A stretch of 7,912 nucleotides of DNA from an uncultured Paraprevotella sp. (GTDB lineage Bacteria > Bacteroidota > Bacteroidia > Bacteroidales > Bacteroidaceae): assembly GCA_900770805.1 (NCBI GenBank), contig CAAGLP010000214.1, positions 1 to 7,912 of the forward strand, given 5' to 3'. The notes under the pieces were generated by a model that was not told where the DNA came from, searched no databases, and saw only the letters and a program-made list of their open reading frames with translations. A program made the position numbers and the translations under genes. Below are positions 1 to 7,388 of the stretch, piece by piece (position 1 is the stretch's first letter; every line of letters begins with the position of its first letter).

Positions 1-25
1 ACGAATATTACCCCCTAAAATATCC

Positions 26-128
26 TCATTGAGGACGAGTTTTTGTTCTCATTGAGGACGTGTCTTTGTTGTCACTGAGAACACGCCCTTGTCGTCACTG
101 AGAACACACCCTTGTCGTCACTGAGGAC
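26..128. repeat. Five-copy direct repeat, 23-bp period, with palindromic cores
   Basis: An 11-bp core TCAYTGAGRAC occurs at 26-36, 49-59, 72-82, 95-105 and 118-128, exactly 23 bp apart each time. The 12-bp stretches between cores are related too: most end in TTGTT or TTGTC plus one base, and the 3rd and 4th copies differ there by a single base. The stretch after the fifth core (129-140) no longer matches. Each core lies inside a 15-bp imperfect palindrome. The second copy, 45-59, pairs throughout apart from one G-T; the first copy contains the perfect palindrome TCCTCATTGAGGA at 23-35. The period is not a multiple of three and no open frame covers the array, so it is non-coding. It starts 35 bp past the tamB stop codon, so it may be transcribed as that gene's 3' region. 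Its function is unknown: a multi-site operator, an iteron-like array or a simple minisatellite are all possible. The flanks 1-25 and 141-162 show nothing recognisable. Confidence 0.9.
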
Positions 129-162
129 GCGCGTGGGTTATCGGGAATGGTGTTGTAGGGAG

Positions 163-3100
163 TTATTTTTTGTTTGTGTCGTCCTCTTCTGTTTTCTTGG
201 GGAGTAGCCATAGGAAGAGGTCAGAGAAATGGTTGAAATCCTTCTTGAACTGTATGCCGACTCCTTGTGTATTCATTGAAGATTGGACAAAATAGCGGTC
301 ATTTGCCTGATTATATGCCTTCAATGAGATATTGCCGTTTTTAGTAAGAAGGTACTCTACGGATACATCGCTAATGAAATTGCGCTGTGTGTAATATTTT
401 TCGCGATAACCGAAGTTGCCAGATAGTAGCAGGCGGTTGTCAAGGAGGCGTCCACTGAGCATGCCTTCAACGTCCATATTACGCCAACCGTCTTCGCCAG
501 TCTTTAAGCTTGTACCAAAATGCCAGTTGCTAGTTCCCACAGCATTTGAAATGAATTGGTTCAACTGGGATGATAGAGTAGTGCTTAGTATGGAATTTAC
601 AGCTGTGGTACTTTGGAAATCAGAATTTGCTTCCATATTGTAGAAACGTCCCAGACCCAACAAGTATATTGCTTGCATGTTGCGTTCCTCTTCTGTGCTG
701 ACAATAGATCGTACCATTTGCTTTTCGTCCTCGGCTGCATTCGGGAGTTCAAAATCAAATGATACCATCGGTTCTTCTGGTCTGCCGGTAAGATTCATTA
801 TACAGTCCACGCGTGTTTTGGAAAAGCCCAGTGAGTTGGTCGTTAGGTCATCTAATGAAACACCATGTACGCTATATGTGGCCTTCAGATTTAGGTCTGC
901 TTTCATTGCATCTCCTCCAAAGACTATTTTTCCACCAGGCTGGAACTTGAAATCTCTGCGTATGATGTCCTGAATGCTAAGTCCGTATTTGCCGTCCTCT
1001 ACGTGATATGTGCCGAAAATATTAAATCTTCCTTTGTTGTGATATCTGGCGCCAATCAATCCTCTGCCCATTATTTCTATCATGTCACCGGATTTCCTGT
1101 CCATGAGAAGGCGTATTTTGGCTGCTGGAGTAATTTGTAGGTCAAAGTTGAGATGTAAATCTGAAGAGGTGGATTCTTCAGATGTATTCCCTGTTTTAAT
1201 CGTTTTGTGCCCTGTTGCAGTTTGGTTAACCAGTTTGCCGGCAGATGGGCTGCTCGCAATGTCATCTGAGTCTGTTTCTGAATACTCTTTGATTGTTAAG
1301 AAACCTGCTTCTGTAAGTGCCTCGGGAGTACTTACGTTGTAAGTGAAGGTCGTTCCCTCTTCCGGTGTTGCCTTTACGTTTACATTGAGACGTCCGGGGA
1401 TACCGCTCACTGTTATGTCTCCAGAAGCTATGCATGTGGCATAGAAAGAGTTTTCCCCAAATTCCTTGAAGTCGTAGCCCAGGAGTTTGTTAGCCTTGAC
1501 CTTGAAATTATATGTTAGGTTTTTGAAATGATTGTGGTTTAGTTCTCCGTGTAGGATAGCAGTATGGGGGAAGGGGGTGTTGTTGGAATTTAAGGAACTC
1601 CAATTGGGACGTACTATGGGTTTGACGGTATTGTCAATGAGCAGGGCGTCTATGCGAATACTACCAGGTGTTAAATGCACGCTGTCCTGTCGTATATGAT
1701 ATGTAGTACCTAGCATGGGTAACTTACAATCGGCGTAATTTAACATCAGGTCTCCTTCCAGGTCAATGCCCTTAAAGGGACCGAAAATGCGACAATAACC
1801 TGTGGCGCGTCCCTGGAAATTCTCCAGTATGTCTTTAGTGAAATGGTTAATGAATGCAAGGTTGAAGCCTTGTGTATTAATTCTCAAGTCCAGACCGTCT
1901 TGTCGTTCCTTGTTTCCAATACTGAAGCCACCACTTATATCGGTACGATGAGCGTTTGTCTCATCGGTAATTGTTGCGTCAAGCCCAAGCCAATGTGGTT
2001 GCTCTCCCCATTTCGCACGAGCCTTTAATGTACCTTGTGGGGCTTTGTTGAAACAGAAATTGTCCACCCTTAAATTTACGGATGCATCCGGAGACGACAA
2101 TACGTTGGTGGCTGTGGCTGTACCTGTTGCAAATCCACTGAATTCAATTGATCTGAAGTTGACGAGGTTTAGGATATACTCAACGTTTATATCTTGAAGC
2201 TTTAGTGTTAGCGTGTCCTCTTCGTTAGCTGAAATATAGCCGTTTATATCCAGTCCACGATGTCTGGACTGGTAAATGCTGAAGCCTTTTACGCTTGCAA
2301 CGTTATTCTCCCATTTTATTGTTGCAGGATTGATATACCAGAGAGTGTCTGATATGGTTAGTGTTTCCGGTGCTATCCATGCTTCAATCCAATTCTTTCC
2401 ATCGGTAGTCTTCTTGAAGTTGGTGATGATGTCCATTTTGCCAGAGAACTTTGGACTCCTGTTATTGTCCATGCTGGCTATGGTTTGTAGTCTGTTGTCG
2501 TGGGCGTTGACACTCAGAGACCAATTGACGAACGCTTTTTTCTGACGTCTTTCTGTTCTTAAATCGGATTCTATGATGTTGCTCTTACCCTTGATGCGAA
2601 TTTGGCTGTTCTTCAGTTCCTCGTTGCCGAAATGCAGCTGTGGGATATTGGCAAATACATATATGGAGTCATATCCTCGCAACTCGCCACTAATGCTTGC
2701 TTTTTGGGGAATGTAAATGTCTTTAAGGAGAATGTTCTGCAGAATGGTGGTGTCAAGTATGTCGGCATCAAACTGTATGGTGTCCGCCTTATATGGTATT
2801 TTTTTGTATGCTATCAGGTTGGGCAGTTGGTAATGTAGGGTATTTTGTATTGTTGTTGCCAAAGTACTGAATCTAAAACGTCCTTTGGCAAGTAGGTTGA
2901 TGTCTTCGGATTTTACGCTCAAGATCCTTTCTTTCTGTTTGTTGTATTCTGTTATGACGGACAGATTCAGTGGACCTACTATAGTAGAATCCAGAATCAA
3001 GTCTTCCAAAACCATGTTGTTGATGTGTAATGAGCCATTAAGGTCATCTATTGTTTTGCCATGAAGGTCTAATGCTGCATTCATGGAAATACGTTTGTCG

Positions 3101-4704
3101 GGGTATCTGTCTCCGAGTGCAAGGCGGTCTGTAGCATATTTACTGATATTCAGGCCTGCCGTTACGTGATGTTTTGTATCTTGTTTCCAAGAAGCATGTG
3201 CTGTAATGCCTGCGTCGGGCTCGGTAATGTCTGCTTTTAGCGAGATAGTCTTGTCTTTGACGTGAGCCTGTATCTCGGTATCAAAATATTCTTTGCCCTT
3301 AATGATGAGTTCGGGCAAAACAGCATGTAAGTCTATGCTGGGATTTCCGTTATTGTCCTTTATGAGACCATTGGCATTCACTTTGAGTGTTGCTCCGTTC
3401 AAGGCATGAATGCCATTGTCGGATAGCAATTTGTTCAATAGTATTTTGGGTGATGAAACCGAGACGTTGAACTTATTCCAATCGTAGCTGTCTGCAGTTA
3501 TATCTATGTTGGCTAGACGGTTGTTGATGTGTATCGTGCCGTATTGTTTATGGTCAGAAATGTTCAGCCTTCCGAACATATTTATAGTGTCAAGGCGTGT
3601 TAGTAGTGGAGATATTTCTTTGCTTTGGCCGTTAAGTTCCTGTGTAATGTAGTGTTGCAGGCTGGAGTTGGTTTGCAATTTGTTGATTTCAACGATATAT
3701 TCCGGCTTATTTATGTAGTCGTTTACAAAAAGTTTTGCAGACAGGTTGAGGGAACCATTGTTGGTCAGGTTTAGCTGAGGGACGTTTATGCATTCCTCCA
3801 TGCCATATATCTTACTCGTAAGTTCGATAGGAGTGTTGGCATATGCTAGACGAGGGATAAGGGCTTTGAAATCAGATGGCGTCAGTTGTATTTGGGTTTC
3901 AGCATACCATGAAGTAGTACCAAGCCACTTCTTTGTATCTGTATCCTTGGGCGTATCGGGCCAAGTGGCCATAAAAGAAGGTATGGCTAGAGTGGAGTGG
4001 GGCAGTGTTATCTTGAAATTCTCAATCTTTGCACCATTGTTGCCAGAAGAGAAATCACCGGCAATGTTTGAGAGTTCAAATCCGCTTGCCTCCTTGAACG
4101 ATAGGCGTCTTAACGAAAGGTTCAGGGTGTCTGCACCCAAGACTTTCAAACGTGCTGTCAGTGCAAAGTCCTTAAGGTGTATGTGTGACGGATCGAAAGT
4201 TCCAGCTTCCTTATGTGGCATCCATTGTTTGTCCCACTTGATGTCTATCCTTCTAAGGACGATATTGCCTATGCGTAGGTTTATGGGGCTGCTTTCGGTG
4301 TTGTCACTTTTGAACGTATCAAGGATGAACTGGAAGTTTGGTTTTTCCTGTTCGCTTCTTTGATATAGGTTTGCTTTTGTTCCGAAAAGTTGTGCGTTTG
4401 CAATGCTGATTTTGCCATCCAAGAGTGGAATGATTTCCAGTTTGGCGGCCAGACGCGAGGCATGAAGCAAGGTGCTGTCCTGTTTGTCTTTCAGTTTGAT
4501 GTCGTCAATAATGATGCGGTTCCATAGCCCCAGTCTTATCCTGCCGATGCTTATATCCCAATCCCACATTCCATGCAGTACTTGCGATGCTGCAGAACCG
4601 GCCCATTTCTGGATCGGAGGTATATGCATTGCTATCTGCAGACAGAAGTATAGTCCGCAGATTATGCCTATTGTCCACTGGATGGTTCGCTTCAGTAGTC
4701 TCAT
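163..4704 (-). CDS. tamB: TamB-family translocation/assembly module protein (AsmA-like, DUF490)
   Basis: This is a 1513-residue envelope protein. TamB proteins are anchored in the inner membrane and cross the periplasm as a long beta-rich groove; they are implicated in outer-membrane protein assembly and in phospholipid movement. Seen here: a basic start (MRLLKR), one hydrophobic anchor at about residues 8-28, then about 1100 residues of alternating polar and hydrophobic beta-strand-like sequence with no further membrane segment, as in AsmA/TamB proteins. The conserved C-terminal TamB (DUF490) region runs from about residue 1190 to 1490 and includes GRGLIGARYH, the DGKYGLSIQDIIRRDF stretch, LTGRPEEPMVSFDFELP and the NxxxNQF-like helix region LSSQLNQFISNAVG. 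A Ser/Thr/Asp-rich, low-complexity stretch lies at about residues 1140-1180, just before this domain. The length suits Bacteroidota TamB homologues, which are often longer than the proteobacterial ones. The ATG at 4704 is preferred because it places the anchor at the N-terminus and a good -7 box lies just upstream. No partner (TamA/BamA-like) gene is visible. The family call is firm; the exact cargo is unknown. Confidence 0.9.
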   Translation of the reverse strand: MRLLKRTIQWTIGIICGLYFCLQIAMHIPPIQKWAGSAASQVLHGMWDWDISIGRIRLGLWNRIIIDDIKLKDKQDSTLLHASRLAAKLEIIPLLDGKISIANAQLFGTKANLYQRSEQEKPNFQFILDTFKSDNTESSPINLRIGNIVLRRIDIKWDKQWMPHKEAGTFDPSHIHLKDFALTARLKVLGADTLNLSLRRLSFKEASGFELSNIAGDFSSGNNGAKIENFKITLPHSTLAIPSFMATWPDTPKDTDTKKWLGTTSWYAETQIQLTPSDFKALIPRLAYANTPIELTSKIYGMEECINVPQLNLTNNGSLNLSAKLFVNDYINKPEYIVEINKLQTNSSLQHYITQELNGQSKEISPLLTRLDTINMFGRLNISDHKQYGTIHINNRLANIDITADSYDWNKFNVSVSSPKILLNKLLSDNGIHALNGATLKVNANGLIKDNNGNPSIDLHAVLPELIIKGKEYFDTEIQAHVKDKTISLKADITEPDAGITAHASWKQDTKHHVTAGLNISKYATDRLALGDRYPDKRISMNAALDLHGKTIDDLNGSLHINNMVLEDLILDSTIVGPLNLSVITEYNKQKERILSVKSEDINLLAKGRFRFSTLATTIQNTLHYQLPNLIAYKKIPYKADTIQFDADILDTTILQNILLKDIYIPQKASISGELRGYDSIYVFANIPQLHFGNEELKNSQIRIKGKSNIIESDLRTERRQKKAFVNWSLSVNAHDNRLQTIASMDNNRSPKFSGKMDIITNFKKTTDGKNWIEAWIAPETLTISDTLWYINPATIKWENNVASVKGFSIYQSRHRGLDINGYISANEEDTLTLKLQDINVEYILNLVNFRSIEFSGFATGTATATNVLSSPDASVNLRVDNFCFNKAPQGTLKARAKWGEQPHWLGLDATITDETNAHRTDISGGFSIGNKERQDGLDLRINTQGFNLAFINHFTKDILENFQGRATGYCRIFGPFKGIDLEGDLMLNYADCKLPMLGTTYHIRQDSVHLTPGSIRIDALLIDNTVKPIVRPNWSSLNSNNTPFPHTAILHGELNHNHFKNLTYNFKVKANKLLGYDFKEFGENSFYATCIASGDITVSGIPGRLNVNVKATPEEGTTFTYNVSTPEALTEAGFLTIKEYSETDSDDIASSPSAGKLVNQTATGHKTIKTGNTSEESTSSDLHLNFDLQITPAAKIRLLMDRKSGDMIEIMGRGLIGARYHNKGRFNIFGTYHVEDGKYGLSIQDIIRRDFKFQPGGKIVFGGDAMKADLNLKATYSVHGVSLDDLTTNSLGFSKTRVDCIMNLTGRPEEPMVSFDFELPNAAEDEKQMVRSIVSTEEERNMQAIYLLGLGRFYNMEANSDFQSTTAVNSILSTTLSSQLNQFISNAVGTSNWHFGTSLKTGEDGWRNMDVEGMLSGRLLDNRLLLSGNFGYREKYYTQRNFISDVSVEYLLTKNGNISLKAYNQANDRYFVQSSMNTQGVGIQFKKDFNHFSDLFLWLLPKKTEEDDTNKK

Positions 4705-4720
4705 GAGGTTAATTCTTTCA

Positions 4721-4751
4721 CAAAAGTATGTCTTTTTTTTGATTATTTAAA
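4721..4751 (-). promoter_or_regulatory. Putative Bacteroidota-type promoter for tamB
   Basis: Read on the minus strand, TACTTTTG (4728-4721) matches the Bacteroidota -7 consensus TAnnTTTG exactly. Nineteen bases upstream sits TTTA (4751-4748), one base off the -33 consensus TTTG and at the usual spacing. Transcription would start near 4716, giving a leader of about 12 nt before the tamB ATG. There is no Shine-Dalgarno sequence, which is normal in this phylum. The assignment rests on motif match only. Confidence 0.55.
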
Positions 4752-4754
4752 TCT

Positions 4755-4780
4755 TTTGTCAATAAAAAAGCGTATCTTTG
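4755..4780 (+). promoter_or_regulatory. Putative Bacteroidota-type promoter for the nqr operon
   Basis: TATCTTTG at 4773-4780 is an exact match to the -7 consensus TAnnTTTG, 38 bp upstream of the nqrA start codon. Transcription would begin near 4786 with a leader of roughly 33 nt. The only nearby TTTG (4755-4758) is 14 bp upstream of the -7 box, shorter than the usual 19-20 bp, and the bases at the proper spacing do not match. The -33 element is therefore weak or replaced by an activator or by the surrounding A/T-rich DNA. The AT-rich leader lacks a Shine-Dalgarno motif. Confidence 0.6.
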
Positions 4781-4818
4781 TGCGAGATTATATTAACATT
4801 TCATTTTATTAACAGTAT

Positions 4819-6147
4819 ATGGCAAAAGTAATCAAATTGCGTAAGGGCCTGGACGTCAACCTGAAGGGAAAGGCTGCCAAGGAGACTGCTTCTGTGGAAT
4901 GTCCTGGCGAGTATGCACTCTGCCCAGAGGATTTTACAGGGCTGAAACCCAAGGTAGTTGTTAAGGAAGGTGATTCCGTAAAGGCTGGTGATGCCTTGTT
5001 TGTAGACAAGACGCATCCTGAGGTATGTTTTGTCAGTCCCGTCAGCGGTACTGTGTCGTTGGTGGAACGTGGCGATCGTCGCAAGCTGCTGAGTGTCCGC
5101 GTAAAGTGTGACATGAAGTTTGAGAGCAAGACTTTCAAGACAGACGGCGATGTAAAGGCCTTGCTCATGGAGAGCGGTATCTTTGGTATGATACGTCAGC
5201 GTCCCTATGACACCGTGGCTAATCCCAATGAGACTCCAAAGGCTATTCATGTAAGTGCTTTCAATAGCATGCCTTTAGCTCAGGATTTCGAGTATGTACT
5301 GAATGGTCAGGAGGCAGAGTTTCAGGCTGGTTTGACAGCATTGTCAAAGATTGCACCGGTTAATCTGGGCGTAAGCAGCAAGCAGAGTGCCAAAGCATTG
5401 CTAGGTGCAGCTAATTGCGAGGTTTATGTTTTTGATGGTCCTGCTCCTGCAGGTAATGTAGGTGTACAGATCAATCATATCAATCCCATCAACAAGGGTG
5501 AGGTTGTCTGGACATTGGGTGCAGAGGAAGTTATTATGCTTGGTCGTCTGATGAAGACTGGTAAGGTAGACTTTACTCGTACTATTGCCCTTGCTGGTAG
5601 CGAGGTGAAGGCTCCTAAGTACTACAAGATGAAGGTCGGCCAGAAATTGTCCACTCTTCTTGCTGGTCAGGTAGCAGAGGGTGATGTTCGTGTCATCAAC
5701 GGTAACCCCATGACTGGTGTTAAAACCTGCAAGGATGGTTATCTTGCTGCTCATTCAACAGAGGTTACAGTTATTCCCGAGGGAGCTGAGGCCGACGAGA
5801 TGCTGGGTTGGATTATGCCACGTTTCTCTCAGTTCAGTACACACCGCAGCTACTTCAGCTGGCTTTTCGGTAGCAAGAAGGAGTATGTGCTTGACTCTCG
5901 TGTCAAGGGTGGTGAACGCCACATGATTATGAGCGGTGAGTACGACAAGGTATTCCCCATGGACATCTATGCTGGATATCTCATCAAGGCAATTATAACT
6001 GGCGACATTGACCGTCAGGAGGCTTTGGGTATCTACGAGGTAGCTCCAGAGGACTTCGCTATTGCCGAGTTTGTATGTAGTTCTAAGTTGGAACTTCAGC
6101 GCATCGTTCGCGAAGGCTTGGATATCCTAAAGAAGGAGAATGCTTAA
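4819..6147 (+). CDS. nqrA: Na+-translocating NADH:quinone oxidoreductase subunit A
   Basis: NqrA is the large peripheral, cytoplasmic-side subunit of Na+-NQR; it carries no Fe-S cluster and has been linked to quinone binding in the Vibrio enzyme. The 442-residue product has the usual family length. The N-terminus IKLRKGLDVNLKG is the family signature. Residues about 38-96 form the barrel-sandwich/RnfC-like N-terminal domain, with GLKPKVVVKEGDSVKAGDALF and the SPVSGTVSLVERGDRRKLLSV stretch. Residues 217-285 hold NHINPINKGEVVWTLGAEEV and TRTIALAGSEVKAPKYYK, leading into the SLBB-like region. The C-terminal part contains EALGIYEVAPEDFAIAEFVC, typical of NqrA. The clustered cysteines of the related RnfC ferredoxin-like domain are absent, which separates it from RnfC. 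It is the first gene of the operon, 38 bp after an exact -7 box. The start was chosen because the family signature begins at residue 4-5. Codon use looks more selective than in tamB, consistent with high expression. Confidence 0.97.
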   Translation: MAKVIKLRKGLDVNLKGKAAKETASVECPGEYALCPEDFTGLKPKVVVKEGDSVKAGDALFVDKTHPEVCFVSPVSGTVSLVERGDRRKLLSVRVKCDMKFESKTFKTDGDVKALLMESGIFGMIRQRPYDTVANPNETPKAIHVSAFNSMPLAQDFEYVLNGQEAEFQAGLTALSKIAPVNLGVSSKQSAKALLGAANCEVYVFDGPAPAGNVGVQINHINPINKGEVVWTLGAEEVIMLGRLMKTGKVDFTRTIALAGSEVKAPKYYKMKVGQKLSTLLAGQVAEGDVRVINGNPMTGVKTCKDGYLAAHSTEVTVIPEGAEADEMLGWIMPRFSQFSTHRSYFSWLFGSKKEYVLDSRVKGGERHMIMSGEYDKVFPMDIYAGYLIKAIITGDIDRQEALGIYEVAPEDFAIAEFVCSSKLELQRIVREGLDILKKENA

Positions 6148-6155
6148 TTGGAGAC

Positions 6156-6187
6156 GCGATACAGCCTTCCCTATAGGGCTTTGTCGC
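6156..6187 (+). promoter_or_regulatory. Intra-operon hairpin between nqrA and nqrB
   Basis: In the 65-bp nqrA-nqrB spacer, GCGATACAGCC (6156-6166) can pair with GGCTTTGTCGC (6177-6187). This gives an 11-position stem with one T-G pair and one mismatch around a 10-nt loop. The centre also contains the perfect palindrome CCCTATAGGG (6169-6178), which could form an alternative fold. No T-run follows, so it is not a typical intrinsic terminator. It sits 8 nt after the nqrA stop and 25 nt before the nqrB start, followed by an AT-rich stretch without a Shine-Dalgarno. A role in mRNA stability, processing or modest attenuation is possible but unproven. Confidence 0.5.
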
Positions 6188-6212
6188 AAATCAACACATT
6201 ATTAAATATAAT

Positions 6213-7379
6213 ATGAAAGCGATTAAAAAACTTTTTGATAATATGCGTCCCCATGTCCAGGAGGGCGGAAAGTTCCATGCTTTCCACTCGCTGTATGACG
6301 GACTCGAAACATTTGCTTTCGTTCCCAATACAACTGGCCGTAAGGGTGGTGTAAACATCCACGACGCAATTGACAGCAAGCGCATCATGAGTTTTGTGGT
6401 GCTGGCTTTGCTCCCCGCTTTGTTCTTCGGTATGTACAATGTGGGTTATCAGAACGCACTGGCTGCTGGTGGTGATATGACCGACCACGTTGGCATGTTC
6501 CTTTTTGGTTTGGCTGCTGTTCTTCCCAAGATTGTTGTAAGCTACATCGTAGGTCTGGGCATTGAGTTCGTAGTAGCTCAGTGGAAGAAGGAGGAGATTC
6601 AGGAAGGTTTCCTTGTATCAGGTATTATCATCCCCATGATTATCCCCGTAAACACTCCTCTTTGGATTCTGGCTTTGGCCGTAGCATTCAGCGTAATCTT
6701 CGCCAAGGAGATTTTCGGTGGTACAGGTATGAATATCTTCAATCCCGCACTGATTACCCGTGCTTTCTTGTTCTTCAGCTATCCCAGTGCAATGACTGGC
6801 GACGACACCGTTTGGGTGGCACAGGAGCAGATTTGCGGTTTGGGTTACAATGTGCCTGAAGCATTCTCTGCTGCTACTCCTCTTGGTGATGCTGCCGTGG
6901 GTAATGCTGTACCTTGCGAGACTATCTGCAATGCTATCACTGGTTTGATTCCCGGTTCTATCGGTGAGACCAGCGTTATTGCTATTGCTCTTGGTGCTCT
7001 GCTTTTGCTATTCACTGGCATTGCCAGCTGGAAGACCATGCTGAGCGTATTCGTAGGCGGCGGTCTCATGGGCTGGCTCCTGGAGGGCGTAGGCGGCAAC
7101 CAGCTGGAGTGGTGGCACCACTTCGTACTGGGTGGCTTTGCCTTCGGTGCTGTATTCATGGCTACAGACCCCGTTACCAGTGCTCGTACCGAGTGTGGTA
7201 AGTACATCTATGGCTTCCTCATTGGTGTTGTTGCCGTAATGGTACGTGTGCTCAACCCCGGTTATCCCGAGGGCATGATGCTCGCTATCTTGTTGATGAA
7301 CCTGTTCGCTCCGCTGATTGACTATGTCTTCGTACAGAAGAACATCAGCATGCGTGCAAAACGTGCAATTAAAAAATAA
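6213..7379 (+). CDS. nqrB: Na+-translocating NADH:quinone oxidoreductase subunit B
   Basis: NqrB is the main membrane subunit of Na+-NQR; it binds riboflavin and a covalently attached FMN and contributes to the Na+ path and quinone site. The 388-residue product is near the usual family length. After a polar N-terminal region (1-56) come several hydrophobic segments, roughly at 57-78, 95-121, 131-166, 254-272, 275-291, 303-318, 331-348 and 353-375. Family motifs include GFLVSGIIIPMIIPVNTPLW (132-151), FGGTGMNIFNPALITRAFLF (168-187), SAATPL (219-224) and MATDPVTSAR (316-325). Thr222 in SAAT is the predicted FMN phosphoester site, normally loaded by the flavin transferase ApbE, which is not in this window. 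The residues before it (PEAF) differ from the general ApbE motif D-G-x-x-S/T-G-A-T. The gene lies 65 bp after nqrA and 9 bp before nqrC in one operon. The ATG gives the expected MKAIKKLFDNMRP start; no Shine-Dalgarno is evident. Confidence 0.97.
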   Translation: MKAIKKLFDNMRPHVQEGGKFHAFHSLYDGLETFAFVPNTTGRKGGVNIHDAIDSKRIMSFVVLALLPALFFGMYNVGYQNALAAGGDMTDHVGMFLFGLAAVLPKIVVSYIVGLGIEFVVAQWKKEEIQEGFLVSGIIIPMIIPVNTPLWILALAVAFSVIFAKEIFGGTGMNIFNPALITRAFLFFSYPSAMTGDDTVWVAQEQICGLGYNVPEAFSAATPLGDAAVGNAVPCETICNAITGLIPGSIGETSVIAIALGALLLLFTGIASWKTMLSVFVGGGLMGWLLEGVGGNQLEWWHHFVLGGFAFGAVFMATDPVTSARTECGKYIYGFLIGVVAVMVRVLNPGYPEGMMLAILLMNLFAPLIDYVFVQKNISMRAKRAIKK

Positions 7380-7388
7380 ATAAGGTAT

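Noticed and set aside
22..48. Terminator for tamB formed by the first palindromic repeat (minus strand) followed by ATATTTTA
   Set aside because: The palindrome has almost no loop, so the stem would be very short, and the T-run is broken. A real terminator is not supported.
61..68. TGTCTTTG as a -7 promoter box inside the repeat array
   Set aside because: It has a mismatch at the important second base and no gene follows it on the plus strand, since tamB is transcribed in the opposite direction.
26..128. Possible CRISPR array
   Set aside because: The units are contiguous with related sequence between cores; there are no unique spacers of 30 bp or so, and no cas genes are visible.
3788..4363. 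191-residue plus-strand open frame opposite tamB
   Set aside because: It lies wholly antisense within tamB, its translation resembles no family I know, and tamB on the other strand has a clear family assignment.
4732..4740. T-run of nine as a terminator or phase-variable tract
   Set aside because: It has no preceding stem and lies in the divergent promoter spacer. A run of this length in an AT-rich spacer is unremarkable without strain data.
4801..5250. 149-residue minus-strand open frame opposite nqrA
   Set aside because: It is antisense to the well-supported nqrA frame and has no recognisable protein features.
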